Shown piece by piece: positions 1 to 8,678 of a DNA stretch of 34,893 bases. The translations under genes and the position numbers were made by a program. Each line of letters begins with the position of its first letter. The first letter of the stretch is position 1. The notes beneath the pieces were generated by a model that did no database searches, was not told the origin of the DNA, and was given only the letters and a program-made list of their open reading frames with translations. Location: NCBI GenBank assembly GCA_000987045.1, contig LAKY01000037.1:1-34893 (forward strand), given 5' to 3'. The DNA comes from Clostridiales bacterium PH28_bin88. Lineage in GTDB: Bacteria > Bacillota > PH28-bin88.

Positions 1-75
1 AAGGGAAACGCATACTCTTTCTTTCAGAAGAACACGAGCACAGGCACAACGCAAAAAGCTCTATTCGGAAATACG

Positions 76-105
76 TTGACACCCCTCTTGTCCTTGCGTT
101 ATAAT
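76..105 (+). promoter_or_regulatory. Sigma-A promoter of the leader upstream of the FAD dehydrogenase
   Basis: TTGACA at 76-81 and TATAAT at 100-105 are both perfect consensus boxes with an 18-nt spacer. Transcription would start near 112, giving a leader of more than 320 nt before the first gene at 436. The leader holds two copies of a repeated hairpin element. Confidence 0.75.
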
Positions 106-130
106 ATTAATGCTGCCCAGGTTATGTTCT

Positions 131-240
131 ACTAACAGAAAGTACAACTTTCTGTGAACATAAGGGCAACTAGGAGTTCTGCCTTCGCTAAAGCCCGGCA
201 CAAGTCAAGTTGTCTATAAAATACCTAAGAGGAGAAAAGC
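131..240 (+). repeat. Leader repeat element, copy A
   Basis: A stem ACAGAAAG / CTTTCTGT (about 134-154) is followed by a block containing GCAACTA and a CAAGTCAAGTT tail, then an AAGAGGAG Shine-Dalgarno-like run and an ATG at 241 that meets a stop after three codons. Copy B at 313-416 has the same order of parts and copy C lies at 34672-34731. It is either a dispersed repeat or a structured leader RNA; no known riboswitch consensus was recognised. Confidence 0.55.
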
Positions 241-246
241 AATGCT

Positions 247-287
247 CAAATAGGAAACTGGCTTTGGTTTCTATTTGGGTAATTTTT
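247..287 (+). terminator. Possible attenuator hairpin between leader copies A and B
   Basis: AAATAGGAAAC and GTTTCTATTT can pair with one bulged base around a TGGCTTTG loop, followed after a few bases by a run of five T. It lies inside the transcribed leader, so it could terminate transcription early. The stem is AT-rich and only moderately convincing. Confidence 0.3.
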
Positions 288-312
288 ATGCCTGTAAAGA
301 GGTTTTATTGCA

Positions 313-416
313 CTATCAGAAAGTATAAGTTCTACCTTTCTGATAGCATAAGTGCAACTAAGGCTTCCGCCTGCGCCAAAGGCTTGTCGCAAGCCAAGTT
401 TTCTATACCTGAGGAG
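313..416 (+). repeat. Leader repeat element, copy B
   Basis: A perfect 11-bp inverted repeat, CTATCAGAAAG (313-323) and CTTTCTGATAG (336-346), is followed by a conserved block beginning GTGCAACTAAGGC. Within the block, GGCTTG and CAAGCC can form a second hairpin (about 380-395). The element ends just before the ribosome-binding site of the FAD dehydrogenase, so it could affect that gene's translation. It is homologous to copies A and C. Confidence 0.6.
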
Positions 417-435
417 TGCGAGAGGAGGATGTGGG

Positions 436-1830
436 TTGACCGGGAAGTACGACGTGATTATCGTGGGGGCGGGGCCGGCCGGGATTTTCGCGGCGCTGGA
501 ACTTGTCCAGTCCGGCAAGGGTCTGAAGGTGTTGATGGTGGAAAAGGGCCACGACATCGACCGGCGGTTCTGCCCGTCCAAAGAAAAAAAGATCAGCTGC
601 ATCCACTGTTCCCCGTGTTCCACCGTCTCCGGCTGGGGAGGCGCCGGCGCTTACAGCGACGGCAAACTCACCCTGTCTCCCGAAGTGGGTGGGATGCTGG
701 ACCAGTACATCCCTACTGAACGCCTGGTGGACCTGATCAAGTATGTGGACGGGATCTACGTCAAGTTTGGCGGGCCGGACAAGGTCTATGGCCTGGAGAA
801 TGACGACGCCATCCAGGAAATTCACCGCCGGGCGGTGCTGGCGGACCTGAAGCTGGTCCCGGCGCCCATCCGGCACCTGGGGACCGGTCGTACCAAAGAA
901 ATTCTCAAGGCCATGAAGGAATTTCTCGTCAACCAGGGAGTTGAGGTGCTCACCGATGTCGCCGTCGAGCAGGTACTCACCCGTGACGGTAAGGCCGTAG
1001 GGGTCCGCACCCGTAGCGGGGAAGAGATTTCCGCCCGCTACGTGGTAGTGGCCCCCGGGCGCGAAGGCTCCGAATGGCTGGGAGAAGAAGCACAACGCTT
1101 GGGCCTGCAGACTGCCGTCAACCCCGTGGACATCGGTGTCCGGGTGGAGGTGCCGGCACCCGTAATGGAACACTTGACCAGGGTGATTTACGAGTCCAAG
1201 CTCATTTTCTACTCCAAGTCCTTCGATGACAAGGTGCGTACGTTCTGCATGAACCCGTACGGCGAGGTAGTGCAGGAAAACAACGACGGGATCATCACGG
1301 TGAACGGCCACTCCCACGCGGAGAAGAAAACGCCGAACACCAACTTTGCGCTGCTGGTGAGCAAGACCTTTACTCAACCCTTCAAGGAGCCCATCGCCTA
1401 CGGCAAGTACGTGGCGCGCCTGGCCAACCTGTTGGGCGGCGGTGTGCTGGTCCAGCGGCTAGGCGATCTGGTGGCTGGCCAGCGGTCCACCCCGGAACGC
1501 ATCCAGAAAGGGCTGGTGACCCCCACCCTGACAGAGGCTACCCCGGGCGACCTCTCCCTGGTGTTTCCCTACCGGCACTTGACAGCGCTGGTGGAAATGC
1601 TCCAGGCGCTGGACAAGATTGCTCCCGGGATCTATTCCCGGCACACCCTGCTGTACGGCGTGGAAGTAAAGTTCTATTCCTCCCGTCTCCAACTGTCCGG
1701 GGACCTGGAGACTCCGGTAGAGAACCTGTACGCCGCCGGGGACGGCGCCGGAGTCACCCGGGGGCTGGCCCAAGCCTCGGTTGCGGGAGTTTTAACCGCT
1801 AGGGGTATAATATCAAAAGAAAAGATATAA
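436..1830 (+). CDS. FAD-dependent dehydrogenase (COG2509-like NAD(P)/FAD oxidoreductase)
   Basis: The predicted protein is 464 aa. It opens with a Rossmann dinucleotide-binding motif (GAGPAG, residues 11-16), carries a triple-cysteine CxxCxxC at residues 55-61 followed by a Gly-rich SGWGGAGAYSDGK segment, and closes with the second FAD-contact motif YAAGDGAG near residue 430. This arrangement is typical of the COG2509 family, whose substrates are undefined. The TTG at 436 is chosen because GAGGAGG at 422-428 lies 7 nt upstream; the longer frame from 352 would add unrelated residues encoded by the leader repeat. It is followed after 129 nt by purA in the same direction. The specific reaction is unknown. 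Confidence 0.85.
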   Translation: MTGKYDVIIVGAGPAGIFAALELVQSGKGLKVLMVEKGHDIDRRFCPSKEKKISCIHCSPCSTVSGWGGAGAYSDGKLTLSPEVGGMLDQYIPTERLVDLIKYVDGIYVKFGGPDKVYGLENDDAIQEIHRRAVLADLKLVPAPIRHLGTGRTKEILKAMKEFLVNQGVEVLTDVAVEQVLTRDGKAVGVRTRSGEEISARYVVVAPGREGSEWLGEEAQRLGLQTAVNPVDIGVRVEVPAPVMEHLTRVIYESKLIFYSKSFDDKVRTFCMNPYGEVVQENNDGIITVNGHSHAEKKTPNTNFALLVSKTFTQPFKEPIAYGKYVARLANLLGGGVLVQRLGDLVAGQRSTPERIQKGLVTPTLTEATPGDLSLVFPYRHLTALVEMLQALDKIAPGIYSRHTLLYGVEVKFYSSRLQLSGDLETPVENLYAAGDGAGVTRGLAQASVAGVLTARGIISKEKI

Positions 1831-1842
1831 ACCATACAAGAT

Positions 1843-3240
<1,398 letters not shown>

Positions 3241-3273
3241 TACGGTTTATCTGGATATAAAGGAAAGTATGCT

Positions 3274-3432
3274 TTGGACAATGAAACAGGAGGCCGGCCA
3301 GGTCGGCGGGCGCCTGAAAGCTGCCCGCCGGGATACACTCTCCTGGCGGTGCGGGGCCTGGTGGACAACCTGCTGGAAAGACAAAAACCGGCGGGGGAAA
3401 GCCAGGGGCCGAAAAAGATTGACCTGGAATAA
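3274..3432 (+). CDS. Possible small protein, 52 aa, unknown function
   Basis: A TTG-initiated frame lies just downstream of purA, with AAGGAA at 3260-3265 as a possible ribosome-binding site, and stops shortly before a strong terminator. The product has a polar, Pro/Gly-rich N-terminus, a hydrophobic-amphipathic middle (YTLLAVRGLVDNLLERQ) and a charged tail. That distribution is more protein-like than the overlapping ATG frame at 3269-3463, which is rich in Arg and Trp and runs into the terminator. No family is recognised. It could be translated from the purA transcript or be chance. Confidence 0.35.
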   Translation: MDNETGGRPGRRAPESCPPGYTLLAVRGLVDNLLERQKPAGESQGPKKIDLE

Positions 3433-3440
3433 GCGTAAAT

Positions 3441-3470
3441 ATCACCAGCCGGTGGGCTGGTGATTTTTTT
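3441..3470 (+). terminator. Rho-independent terminator after purA
   Basis: A perfect 10-bp stem, ATCACCAGCC (3441-3450) and GGCTGGTGAT (3455-3464), with a GGTG loop is followed directly by seven T. It ends the transcription unit containing purA. Confidence 0.92.
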
Positions 3471-3553
3471 AAAATTTTCAGGTTATCCTGGAACCTTTCG
3501 GAGGAGACTTTCGTCAATGCTGATGACGAGTAGCCAAAGGAGGGTAAACCAAG

Positions 3554-5368
3554 ATGAAAAGGAAAAATCGTGCCCTGCCCGCCTTAGCCCTGTCCGCCAG
3601 CCTGCTGGCCGCGGCGGCCATTCCTTCCTGGGGGGCGGATGTCAAGCCGGTGGTGGCGGAAACAGAGGCGATGACAAAGGGCATTGTTGAGTCGAGTAAA
3701 GTGATCATCGACCCTATGCCCAAGTTCGACCAGCAGGTTCCCAGCACCGCCATTTCCATGGACAGGGCGCTGGAACTGGCCAGGGCCGCGTTGAATATCC
3801 CGGATAGCATGAGGCTGGAGTATTCCAACTACTACAATAACGGTCCCGATGACCAGGGGACATGGTCTTTCAGCTGGGTGACGACCGAGGGAGAGGAACA
3901 ATCCAGCATTAACGTGGGAGTAAATGCCACGACCGGCGCCATCCGCCATTTCAACCGGTGGAAGCCAGGGTACTACCCGCAAGACCAGGGGCAACCCCCC
4001 ACCATTTCAGAAGCGGAAGCCCTCAACCGCGCGGAGGCATTTATATCCGCCCTGCAGCCGGAAGAGGCCAAAAAAGTTGTCCGTAACCTGACGGTTGAGG
4101 CGAGAATCGAAATGAGGAGCGACGTCCCGCTGGAGAAGATCGCGGGCATGCCTTACCAGTTCCGGTTCGACCGGCAGGAGAACGGGATCCTGTACCCCAA
4201 CAACGGTTTTTCCCTGGGAGTGAACCGTTTAACCGGGGAGATCCAGGAATACAACTTTATGTGGGAAAACGTGGTATTTCCTTCCGCTGAAGGGATGATC
4301 AGCGCGTCCGAGGCCAAAACCGCTTATCTGAACGGAATGGGCTTCGGCCTGACCTACCGGCAGGAGTACACTCCCGAGGGTCCCCAAACCAGGCTGGTAT
4401 ATATGCCCCAGACGGAAATGTGGGTAATGGTGGATGCCCGGACCGAGAAACTGGTGGATTACAGCGGGCAGGAATTGACCTATACAGTACAGGGTGTCCG
4501 GTTTGACGTGCCGGCAGTGAATGCCACCCCCGTCTTTAACCTGGGAAGTCCTCTGCCCCGCCTGGAAGTGGGGGAAAAAGGGCTGCCGCTGGCCAAGGCT
4601 GTCACGGTAATCGACGGCCTGGTAAAAAACATGGACGATTTCAACTCGTTCAACGCCTACCTGGAGCGAACCTACCCTGAAGGAAAGAAGAAGGCCTGGA
4701 ACCTGAACTGGAGCATGGAGGAAAAAGTGGGCGAGGGGTACCAGTACAAGAACGTCTCGGTCCGCGTCAACGCCCAGACGGGTGCGATTGAACAGGTAGG
4801 CTTCAACGGCAACACCGGTGATTACCCCGAATCTTACTACGACAAGAAAGGCGAGCCGGGAGTCAAGCCTGAAGCGCAGCCTATCGTTCCCATGGAAGAG
4901 GCGGAAAAGACCGCCATTGCCTTTATGGCCGGCATGCAGCCCGATCTACTTAAGCAGACCCTGCTGGTCAGGCCGGTGAAGCCCCCCGAAGCACAGTACG
5001 GGCCGCCTTACTACAACTACCACTTCAGCTTCGTCCGCCAGGTTAACGGCGTAAACTACCCTATGAACTCCCTCTGGCTTAACGTCAACGCCCTAAGCGG
5101 CAAAGTAACGGACTACGGCATGAACTGGGACCTGGACGGCGCATTCCAGGTAGACCAGACCATTTCCCTGGAGCAGGCCATGGAGATCATCCGGGAAAAA
5201 GTGGAGATGGAACCCGTTTACCACCGCTTCTACCGCTGGGACTACCAAACCGAACGGGAAATTCGCTCGGACATCACCCTGGTTTACCGGGTGAAACACC
5301 TCGCCCCGCTGATCCTGGACGCCACCACCGGCGAGTGGGTTAGCGACTACTACGGCCCGAAATATTAA
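3554..5368 (+). CDS. Secreted YcdB/YcdC-repeat (YPEB/PepSY-like) protein
   Basis: The 604-aa product has an N-terminal signal peptide (KRKNR, then a hydrophobic run ending near IPSWGA), so it is exported. The rest is built from related units in which an alpha-helical 'EA...A..F' segment precedes a beta portion ending in 'V(N)ATTGAI' or 'VN.LTGEI', as in the YcdB/YcdC and YPEB/PepSY-like domains of Firmicutes. Units begin near residues 65, 155, 245, 350, 450 and 540; the second half repeats the order of the first. AAAGGAGGG at 3537-3545 supports the ATG. PepSY-type domains often inhibit or fold proteases, but the actual role is unknown. The gene stands alone between two terminators. Confidence 0.8.
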   Translation: MKRKNRALPALALSASLLAAAAIPSWGADVKPVVAETEAMTKGIVESSKVIIDPMPKFDQQVPSTAISMDRALELARAALNIPDSMRLEYSNYYNNGPDDQGTWSFSWVTTEGEEQSSINVGVNATTGAIRHFNRWKPGYYPQDQGQPPTISEAEALNRAEAFISALQPEEAKKVVRNLTVEARIEMRSDVPLEKIAGMPYQFRFDRQENGILYPNNGFSLGVNRLTGEIQEYNFMWENVVFPSAEGMISASEAKTAYLNGMGFGLTYRQEYTPEGPQTRLVYMPQTEMWVMVDARTEKLVDYSGQELTYTVQGVRFDVPAVNATPVFNLGSPLPRLEVGEKGLPLAKAVTVIDGLVKNMDDFNSFNAYLERTYPEGKKKAWNLNWSMEEKVGEGYQYKNVSVRVNAQTGAIEQVGFNGNTGDYPESYYDKKGEPGVKPEAQPIVPMEEAEKTAIAFMAGMQPDLLKQTLLVRPVKPPEAQYGPPYYNYHFSFVRQVNGVNYPMNSLWLNVNALSGKVTDYGMNWDLDGAFQVDQTISLEQAMEIIREKVEMEPVYHRFYRWDYQTEREIRSDITLVYRVKHLAPLILDATTGEWVSDYYGPKY

Positions 5369-5386
5369 CGGGTTGTGATAATTCTG

Positions 5387-5415
5387 AGCCCGGAGGTAAA
5401 ATTCCTCCGGGCTTT
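5387..5415 (+). terminator. Rho-independent terminator after the YcdB-like gene
   Basis: AGCCCGGAGG (5387-5396) and CCTCCGGGCT (5404-5413) form a perfect 10-bp stem with a seven-base loop, followed by TTT. Confidence 0.85.
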
Positions 5416-5428
5416 ACCTGTGCGCAAT

Positions 5429-5467
5429 AACAAAAGAAGAAGAACGTTCCCGTAAACGTCCTTCTTC
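5429..5467 (-). terminator. Rho-independent terminator on the minus strand
   Basis: Read on the minus strand, GAAGAAGGACGTT and AACGTTCTTCTTC form a 13-bp stem (one G-U pair) around a TACGGG loop, followed by TTTTGTT. No T-run exists on the plus-strand side, so it serves minus-strand transcription, from either the lactate permease or the candidate small RNA. Confidence 0.85.
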
Positions 5468-5548
5468 CCATGACAGTTAACCACCAGTAAATTAATGACT
5501 CCGGGCCGCATTGCCCGGCAAGGGCGGGTGTGACGGCACCTTCCCTTT
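5430..5548 (-). ncRNA. Candidate small RNA or structured 3' UTR
   Basis: On the minus strand, TTGAAA (5577-5582) and TATAAT (5555-5560) with a 16-nt spacer could start a transcript near 5548 that ends at the strong terminator at 5429-5467, giving about 119 nt. The interior holds a CCGGGC / GCCCGG hairpin and a GGTG / CACC hairpin and no open frame of note. No known RNA family was recognised. The alternative is an independent 3' UTR of the permease with a fortuitous promoter match. Confidence 0.4.
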
Positions 5549-5554
5549 GCTTTT

Positions 5555-5582
5555 ATTATAACCTTTTTCCGTCCGTTTTCAA
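5555..5582 (-). promoter_or_regulatory. Sigma-A-like promoter for the candidate small RNA
   Basis: On the minus strand, TTGAAA at 5577-5582 is separated by 16 nt from a perfect TATAAT at 5555-5560. It lies downstream of the permease stop codon and points away from it. Confidence 0.45.
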
Positions 5583-5635
5583 CCCAATTTAAAAAACCAG
5601 TTTTTGTTGATGGTTCTTATCAAGGCTTGTGGTAA

Positions 5636-7270
5636 TTATGGGATCATCCAGGACAGCACGTTGGCCTGCAGGTAGGTCAGGATACCAAGGATGATGGCCA
5701 TCAGGACGGAGTGCTTGATGGTGAAGCGGAACAGGTCGCTCTCACGGCCGGTCAAGCCCACCGCGGCGGCGCCCACCGCCAAACTCTGGGGCGAGATCAT
5801 CTTCCCGGTAACCCCTCCGCTGGCGTTGGATGCCACCGTCAGCACCGGGTCGATGCCGAGCTGCTCGGCGGTCACCTGTTGCAGCTTACCGAACAAGGCG
5901 TTGGATGAGGTATCGCTTCCGGTCAGGAATACCCCCAACCACCCCAACAGGGGGGAGAAGAAGGGGAAAAACCCGCCGGTAACCGTAGCCGCAATTCCCA
6001 GGGTGGTGCTCAATCCAGAGTAGTTGGCAATGTAGGCAAAGGCCAGCATCATGGCTATCGTTAGCAATGAAGCAGCCAACTGACGGATGGTGTCGCTGAA
6101 GATAGCCGCTCCTTGCGCGGGTGTTACGCGAAGCAGGGCCATGGTGATAAATGCCGCCAAGAAGGTGGCGGTACCGGCGGATGACAGCCAGTTAAAGGTA
6201 AATACCGCCGCATAAGGAGTTGGCTGGTCCGCGACCGGGCTCCCCTTGATCACCAGGTTGTGCAACCCGGGGATGGGGAATACAATACTGACCTGGTCCA
6301 GTGTATTTTTGACCGCCGGAATTCCCCAGATCGAGATGATGATCACCAGTATCACGAACGGGGACCAGGCTTTAACAATATCCCGGGTGCTAACCCCGGA
6401 GGCTGAGGCGGTTTCCGTGACACCGGAAACGTTCAACCCTGAAAAGGTCCACAACCTGCGGGGCTTCCATACTTTTAAGAAAACGACCAGAGATGCCAGC
6501 GCGGCCAAGGACGCAGCCATGGCGGGCAGTTCAGGCCCCAGATAATTGGCGGTCAGCCCTAGCACAACCGCAAAGGACGTACCGGTCACCAGCACGGCAG
6601 GGAGGACTTCCAGGGTACCTCGCCACCCGGCCATGGTCCACACCAGCCAGAGAGGCGTGATTAACCCCAGGAGGGGCAGCTGGCGGGCGGTCATCTGGCT
6701 GATACCGCTGATGCTGAGCCCGGTGATCTTGCCGGCTGTGATCACGGGAATACCGATGGCGGCGTAAGCTACCGGAGCGGTATTTGCCAGAAGGGCCAGG
6801 CCCGCGGCGTGGACGGGGTTGAAACCCAATCCCACCAGCATGGCCGCGGCGATGGCGACCGGGGCGCCGAATCCCGCCGGCGCTTCCAGCAGGGAACTGA
6901 AACAAAAGGCGATTAACAGCACCTGCAACCTCCGGTCGGAAGCGACACCGGAAATGGATCTCTTGATGACCTCGAACTGGCCGGTGCGGACGGTAATGTT
7001 GAAGAGGAAAACGGCGGCCACGATCAGCCAGCCGATAGGAAACAGGCCGTTCATCGCACCGAATACCGCCGCCAGTACCGCCTTGGACACGGGCATCCGG
7101 TACCCTGCCACCGACAGAAGCACGGCTGCCGCCACCGTGATGATGCTGGCCCGGTATCCCGGAAGCCGTTTGACGGCAAGGGTGTAGAACAGGACAAGAA
7201 TAGGGAGGGTGGCCATTAAAGTTGAAACCAGGGTATTTGAGAACGGGTCATAAACCTGAGCCCAGGGCAA
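5636..7270 (-). CDS. lctP: L-lactate permease (LctP/LldP family)
   Basis: This polytopic membrane carrier of about 544 aa belongs to the LctP family, which moves lactate (and often glycolate) with protons. The sequence is hydrophobic along its whole length, starts with the family-like WAQVYDPFSNT segment, and contains EAPAGFGAPVAIAAAMLVGLGF, split here as EAPAGFGAPVAIAA and AMLVGLGF, and the C-terminal LTGSDTSSNALFG motif typical of the family. TTG at 7270 is preferred because AGGAG lies 8 nt upstream; the GTG at 7279 would overlap that site. It is read after the AEC carrier gene on the same strand, separated by a 171-nt gap that carries a dispersed repeat. Lactate transport fits the lactate dehydrogenases 15-20 kb away. 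Confidence 0.9.
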   Translation of the reverse strand: MPWAQVYDPFSNTLVSTLMATLPILVLFYTLAVKRLPGYRASIITVAAAVLLSVAGYRMPVSKAVLAAVFGAMNGLFPIGWLIVAAVFLFNITVRTGQFEVIKRSISGVASDRRLQVLLIAFCFSSLLEAPAGFGAPVAIAAAMLVGLGFNPVHAAGLALLANTAPVAYAAIGIPVITAGKITGLSISGISQMTARQLPLLGLITPLWLVWTMAGWRGTLEVLPAVLVTGTSFAVVLGLTANYLGPELPAMAASLAALASLVVFLKVWKPRRLWTFSGLNVSGVTETASASGVSTRDIVKAWSPFVILVIIISIWGIPAVKNTLDQVSIVFPIPGLHNLVIKGSPVADQPTPYAAVFTFNWLSSAGTATFLAAFITMALLRVTPAQGAAIFSDTIRQLAASLLTIAMMLAFAYIANYSGLSTTLGIAATVTGGFFPFFSPLLGWLGVFLTGSDTSSNALFGKLQQVTAEQLGIDPVLTVASNASGGVTGKMISPQSLAVGAAAVGLTGRESDLFRFTIKHSVLMAIILGILTYLQANVLSWMIP

Positions 7271-7333
7271 CGCACTCACTCCTATCCATGTACGTGGTTC
7301 AAGCGCTGTCAGAAACCAGCTAGAACTACAGAA

Positions 7334-7440
7334 GTCAGGACCAAGAAGTCAGAAGTCAGCCACGCGACGGGACACTGTGGCCGGAAACGACCCGAAAGGA
7401 ATACCCGCTTCTGACCTCCCACCTCCCACATCCCACCTCT
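7334..7440 (+). repeat. Dispersed ~105-bp repeat, copy 1
   Basis: The copy begins with GAAGTCAGAAGTCAG-type units, has a conserved interior (GCCACGCGAC, then AAACGACCCGAAAGGAATAC) and ends in CTGACCTCCCACCTCC. A closely similar copy lies at 12676-12788 in the same orientation. It fills the gap between the AEC carrier and the lactate permease. Confidence 0.8.
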
Positions 7441-7441
7441 C

Positions 7442-8335
7442 TTAAAGCATCCACGCCAGGAGGATTGTCAGTGTCACAAAGGAAAGCAGGGTAGTTACAA
7501 ACGTGATCCCGGTGACCAGTTCGGGTTCGGCTCCGTGCTCCGCGGCCAGCAGTGCGGTGATCACCGCGGAAGGCACGCCCGATGCCAGGATCAAAACCTG
7601 GGCAGTCAGGCCGGTGATATTCATCACGCGTACCAACAACACGGCCAGCAGCGGGCCGACAACCAGGCGGAGGATTACACCCAGGGCAATTTTTTCCGCC
7701 TCCCGCGATACCTTTACATCCACCAGCTGCATCCCCAGCACCACCAGGAACAGGGGGATGGCCGCGTCGGCCAACATGGTTACGGGGTAATCCAACACCT
7801 GGGGGAGGACGATCCCAAGGCTCTTCATCACGATACCGATGACGCTGGCGTACACCAGCGGTGTCCGGAGCACCGCCCTGATCGCATGCGCCCATCCGCC
7901 TCTGGCGCTGGATGCCAGGTAAACTCCCAGGGTGAACATCAGGAGCATAGTCACGATGTTGACCACAATGCCCCGTTCAAACCCTGGCTGGCCAAAAGCA
8001 AACAGCAAGAGCGGGAGGCCGAAATAGCCGTTGTTGGGGAACACGGTACTCAATTGCAGGGCAATGTTGGTCGTTGGGGATAACCGGAATATCTTGGCGA
8101 CGGCAAAAGTAACAGCTAGAGCCGCCATATGGAGTATGATGGAAAAAACGATAATCTGGCCCGCTTCCTCCGCGGGTAACATGGTCTTGGACAGGGAGTT
8201 GATGGCCAGGGCAGGCATAAACACATACATTCCGGCTTGCGAAATCGGTCTTGGATCTGTCCCCACCATTCTTCGCAGGAGATAACCTGTGGCCAGGAGA
8301 AGCAGAATTGGTACCAAAACTTGTGCAATAACCAT
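7442..8335 (-). CDS. AEC-family transporter (auxin efflux carrier / malate permease type)
   Basis: The 297-aa product is almost wholly hydrophobic, with about ten membrane spans in two halves. It matches the AEC family by its N-terminal VPILLLLATGYLLRR start, the central polar FPNNGYFGLPL segment with its conserved Asn-Asn, and the C-terminal SGVPSAVITALLAAEHGAEPEL segment, whose core is GVPSAVITALLA. Bacterial members carry malate, malonate and other carboxylates, so a carboxylate substrate fits the neighbouring genes, but none can be named. AAGGGA lies about 9 nt upstream of the ATG and a consensus promoter precedes it. It is transcribed divergently from the sigma-54 CoA-transferase operon. 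Confidence 0.85.
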   Translation of the reverse strand: MVIAQVLVPILLLLATGYLLRRMVGTDPRPISQAGMYVFMPALAINSLSKTMLPAEEAGQIIVFSIILHMAALAVTFAVAKIFRLSPTTNIALQLSTVFPNNGYFGLPLLLFAFGQPGFERGIVVNIVTMLLMFTLGVYLASSARGGWAHAIRAVLRTPLVYASVIGIVMKSLGIVLPQVLDYPVTMLADAAIPLFLVVLGMQLVDVKVSREAEKIALGVILRLVVGPLLAVLLVRVMNITGLTAQVLILASGVPSAVITALLAAEHGAEPELVTGITFVTTLLSFVTLTILLAWML

Positions 8336-8357
8336 TGTCGCAGTCCCTTCCGTCGTT

Positions 8358-8387
8358 ATATAAAAATGTAACGTAGCTAATTGTCAA
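8358..8387 (-). promoter_or_regulatory. Sigma-A promoter of the AEC carrier gene
   Basis: On the minus strand, a perfect TTGACA at 8382-8387 is followed after 18 nt by TTATAT at 8358-8363, about 23 nt upstream of the ATG. Confidence 0.6.
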
Positions 8388-8460
8388 GATTTCGACATCC
8401 ATTCAAAACCACCTGTCGGAGCAAAAAATTTTGTTGATTCTCCAAGGCGGTCTGCCGGGT

Positions 8461-8568
8461 GATACATCACGTAATCGCTCCGATGCAGAAATGTATCGGT
8501 ATTTCTTTAGTGTTGCGGGTATTTCGCCGTTTGATTTCGGGCTTGTATGAGTGATTACCGGTTGTATC
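8461..8568. promoter_or_regulatory. Possible activator-binding region upstream of the first sigma-54 promoter
   Basis: The motif TGTATC occurs three times: on the minus strand at 8461-8466 and on the plus strand at 8492-8497 and 8563-8568. The first two form a GATACAT / ATGTATC inverted repeat. They lie roughly 60-160 bp upstream of the -24 box, the usual place for enhancer sites of sigma-54 activators. No known activator consensus was recognised. The rest of the 8336-8678 gap shows no gene. Confidence 0.3.
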
Positions 8569-8622
8569 GCACCCGGGAGCGTAACCAAGGGCTAATCTCG
8601 ATTCGGAGAGGGCTGTAAAGAC

Positions 8623-8639
8623 TGGCATGGTTATTGCAA
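8623..8639 (+). promoter_or_regulatory. Sigma-54 (-24/-12) promoter of the CoA-transferase/mutase operon
   Basis: TGGCAT at 8623-8628 and TTGCAA at 8634-8639 give the invariant GG (8624-8625) and GC (8636-8637) separated by exactly 10 nt, matching the TGGCAC-N5-TTGCA consensus. It lies about 40 nt upstream of the first gene. Two sigma-54 activator genes follow the operon. Confidence 0.88.
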
Positions 8640-8678
8640 TATTCACACATCAACGGTAGTACAAAAGAGGTGATGCCA

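Noticed and set aside
131..435. A known riboswitch class (purine, ZTP, preQ1, fluoride) in the first leader
   Set aside because: None of the conserved cores I remember for these classes is present, so only an unnamed element is reported.
403..1377. Long minus-strand open frame (324 aa) opposite the FAD dehydrogenase
   Set aside because: It is antisense to a clearly conserved gene, His/Gln/Pro-rich in the manner of shadow frames, and has no ribosome-binding site.
5430..5548. Assignment of the minus-strand RNA to 6S RNA or SRP RNA
   Set aside because: It is shorter than 6S RNA and lacks both the long-bubble hairpin and the SRP GGAAG/AGCA core.
7535..8083. Plus-strand 182-aa frame across the AEC carrier
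   Set aside because: Gln/His-rich composition and full overlap with a recognised membrane protein on the other strand mark it as a shadow.
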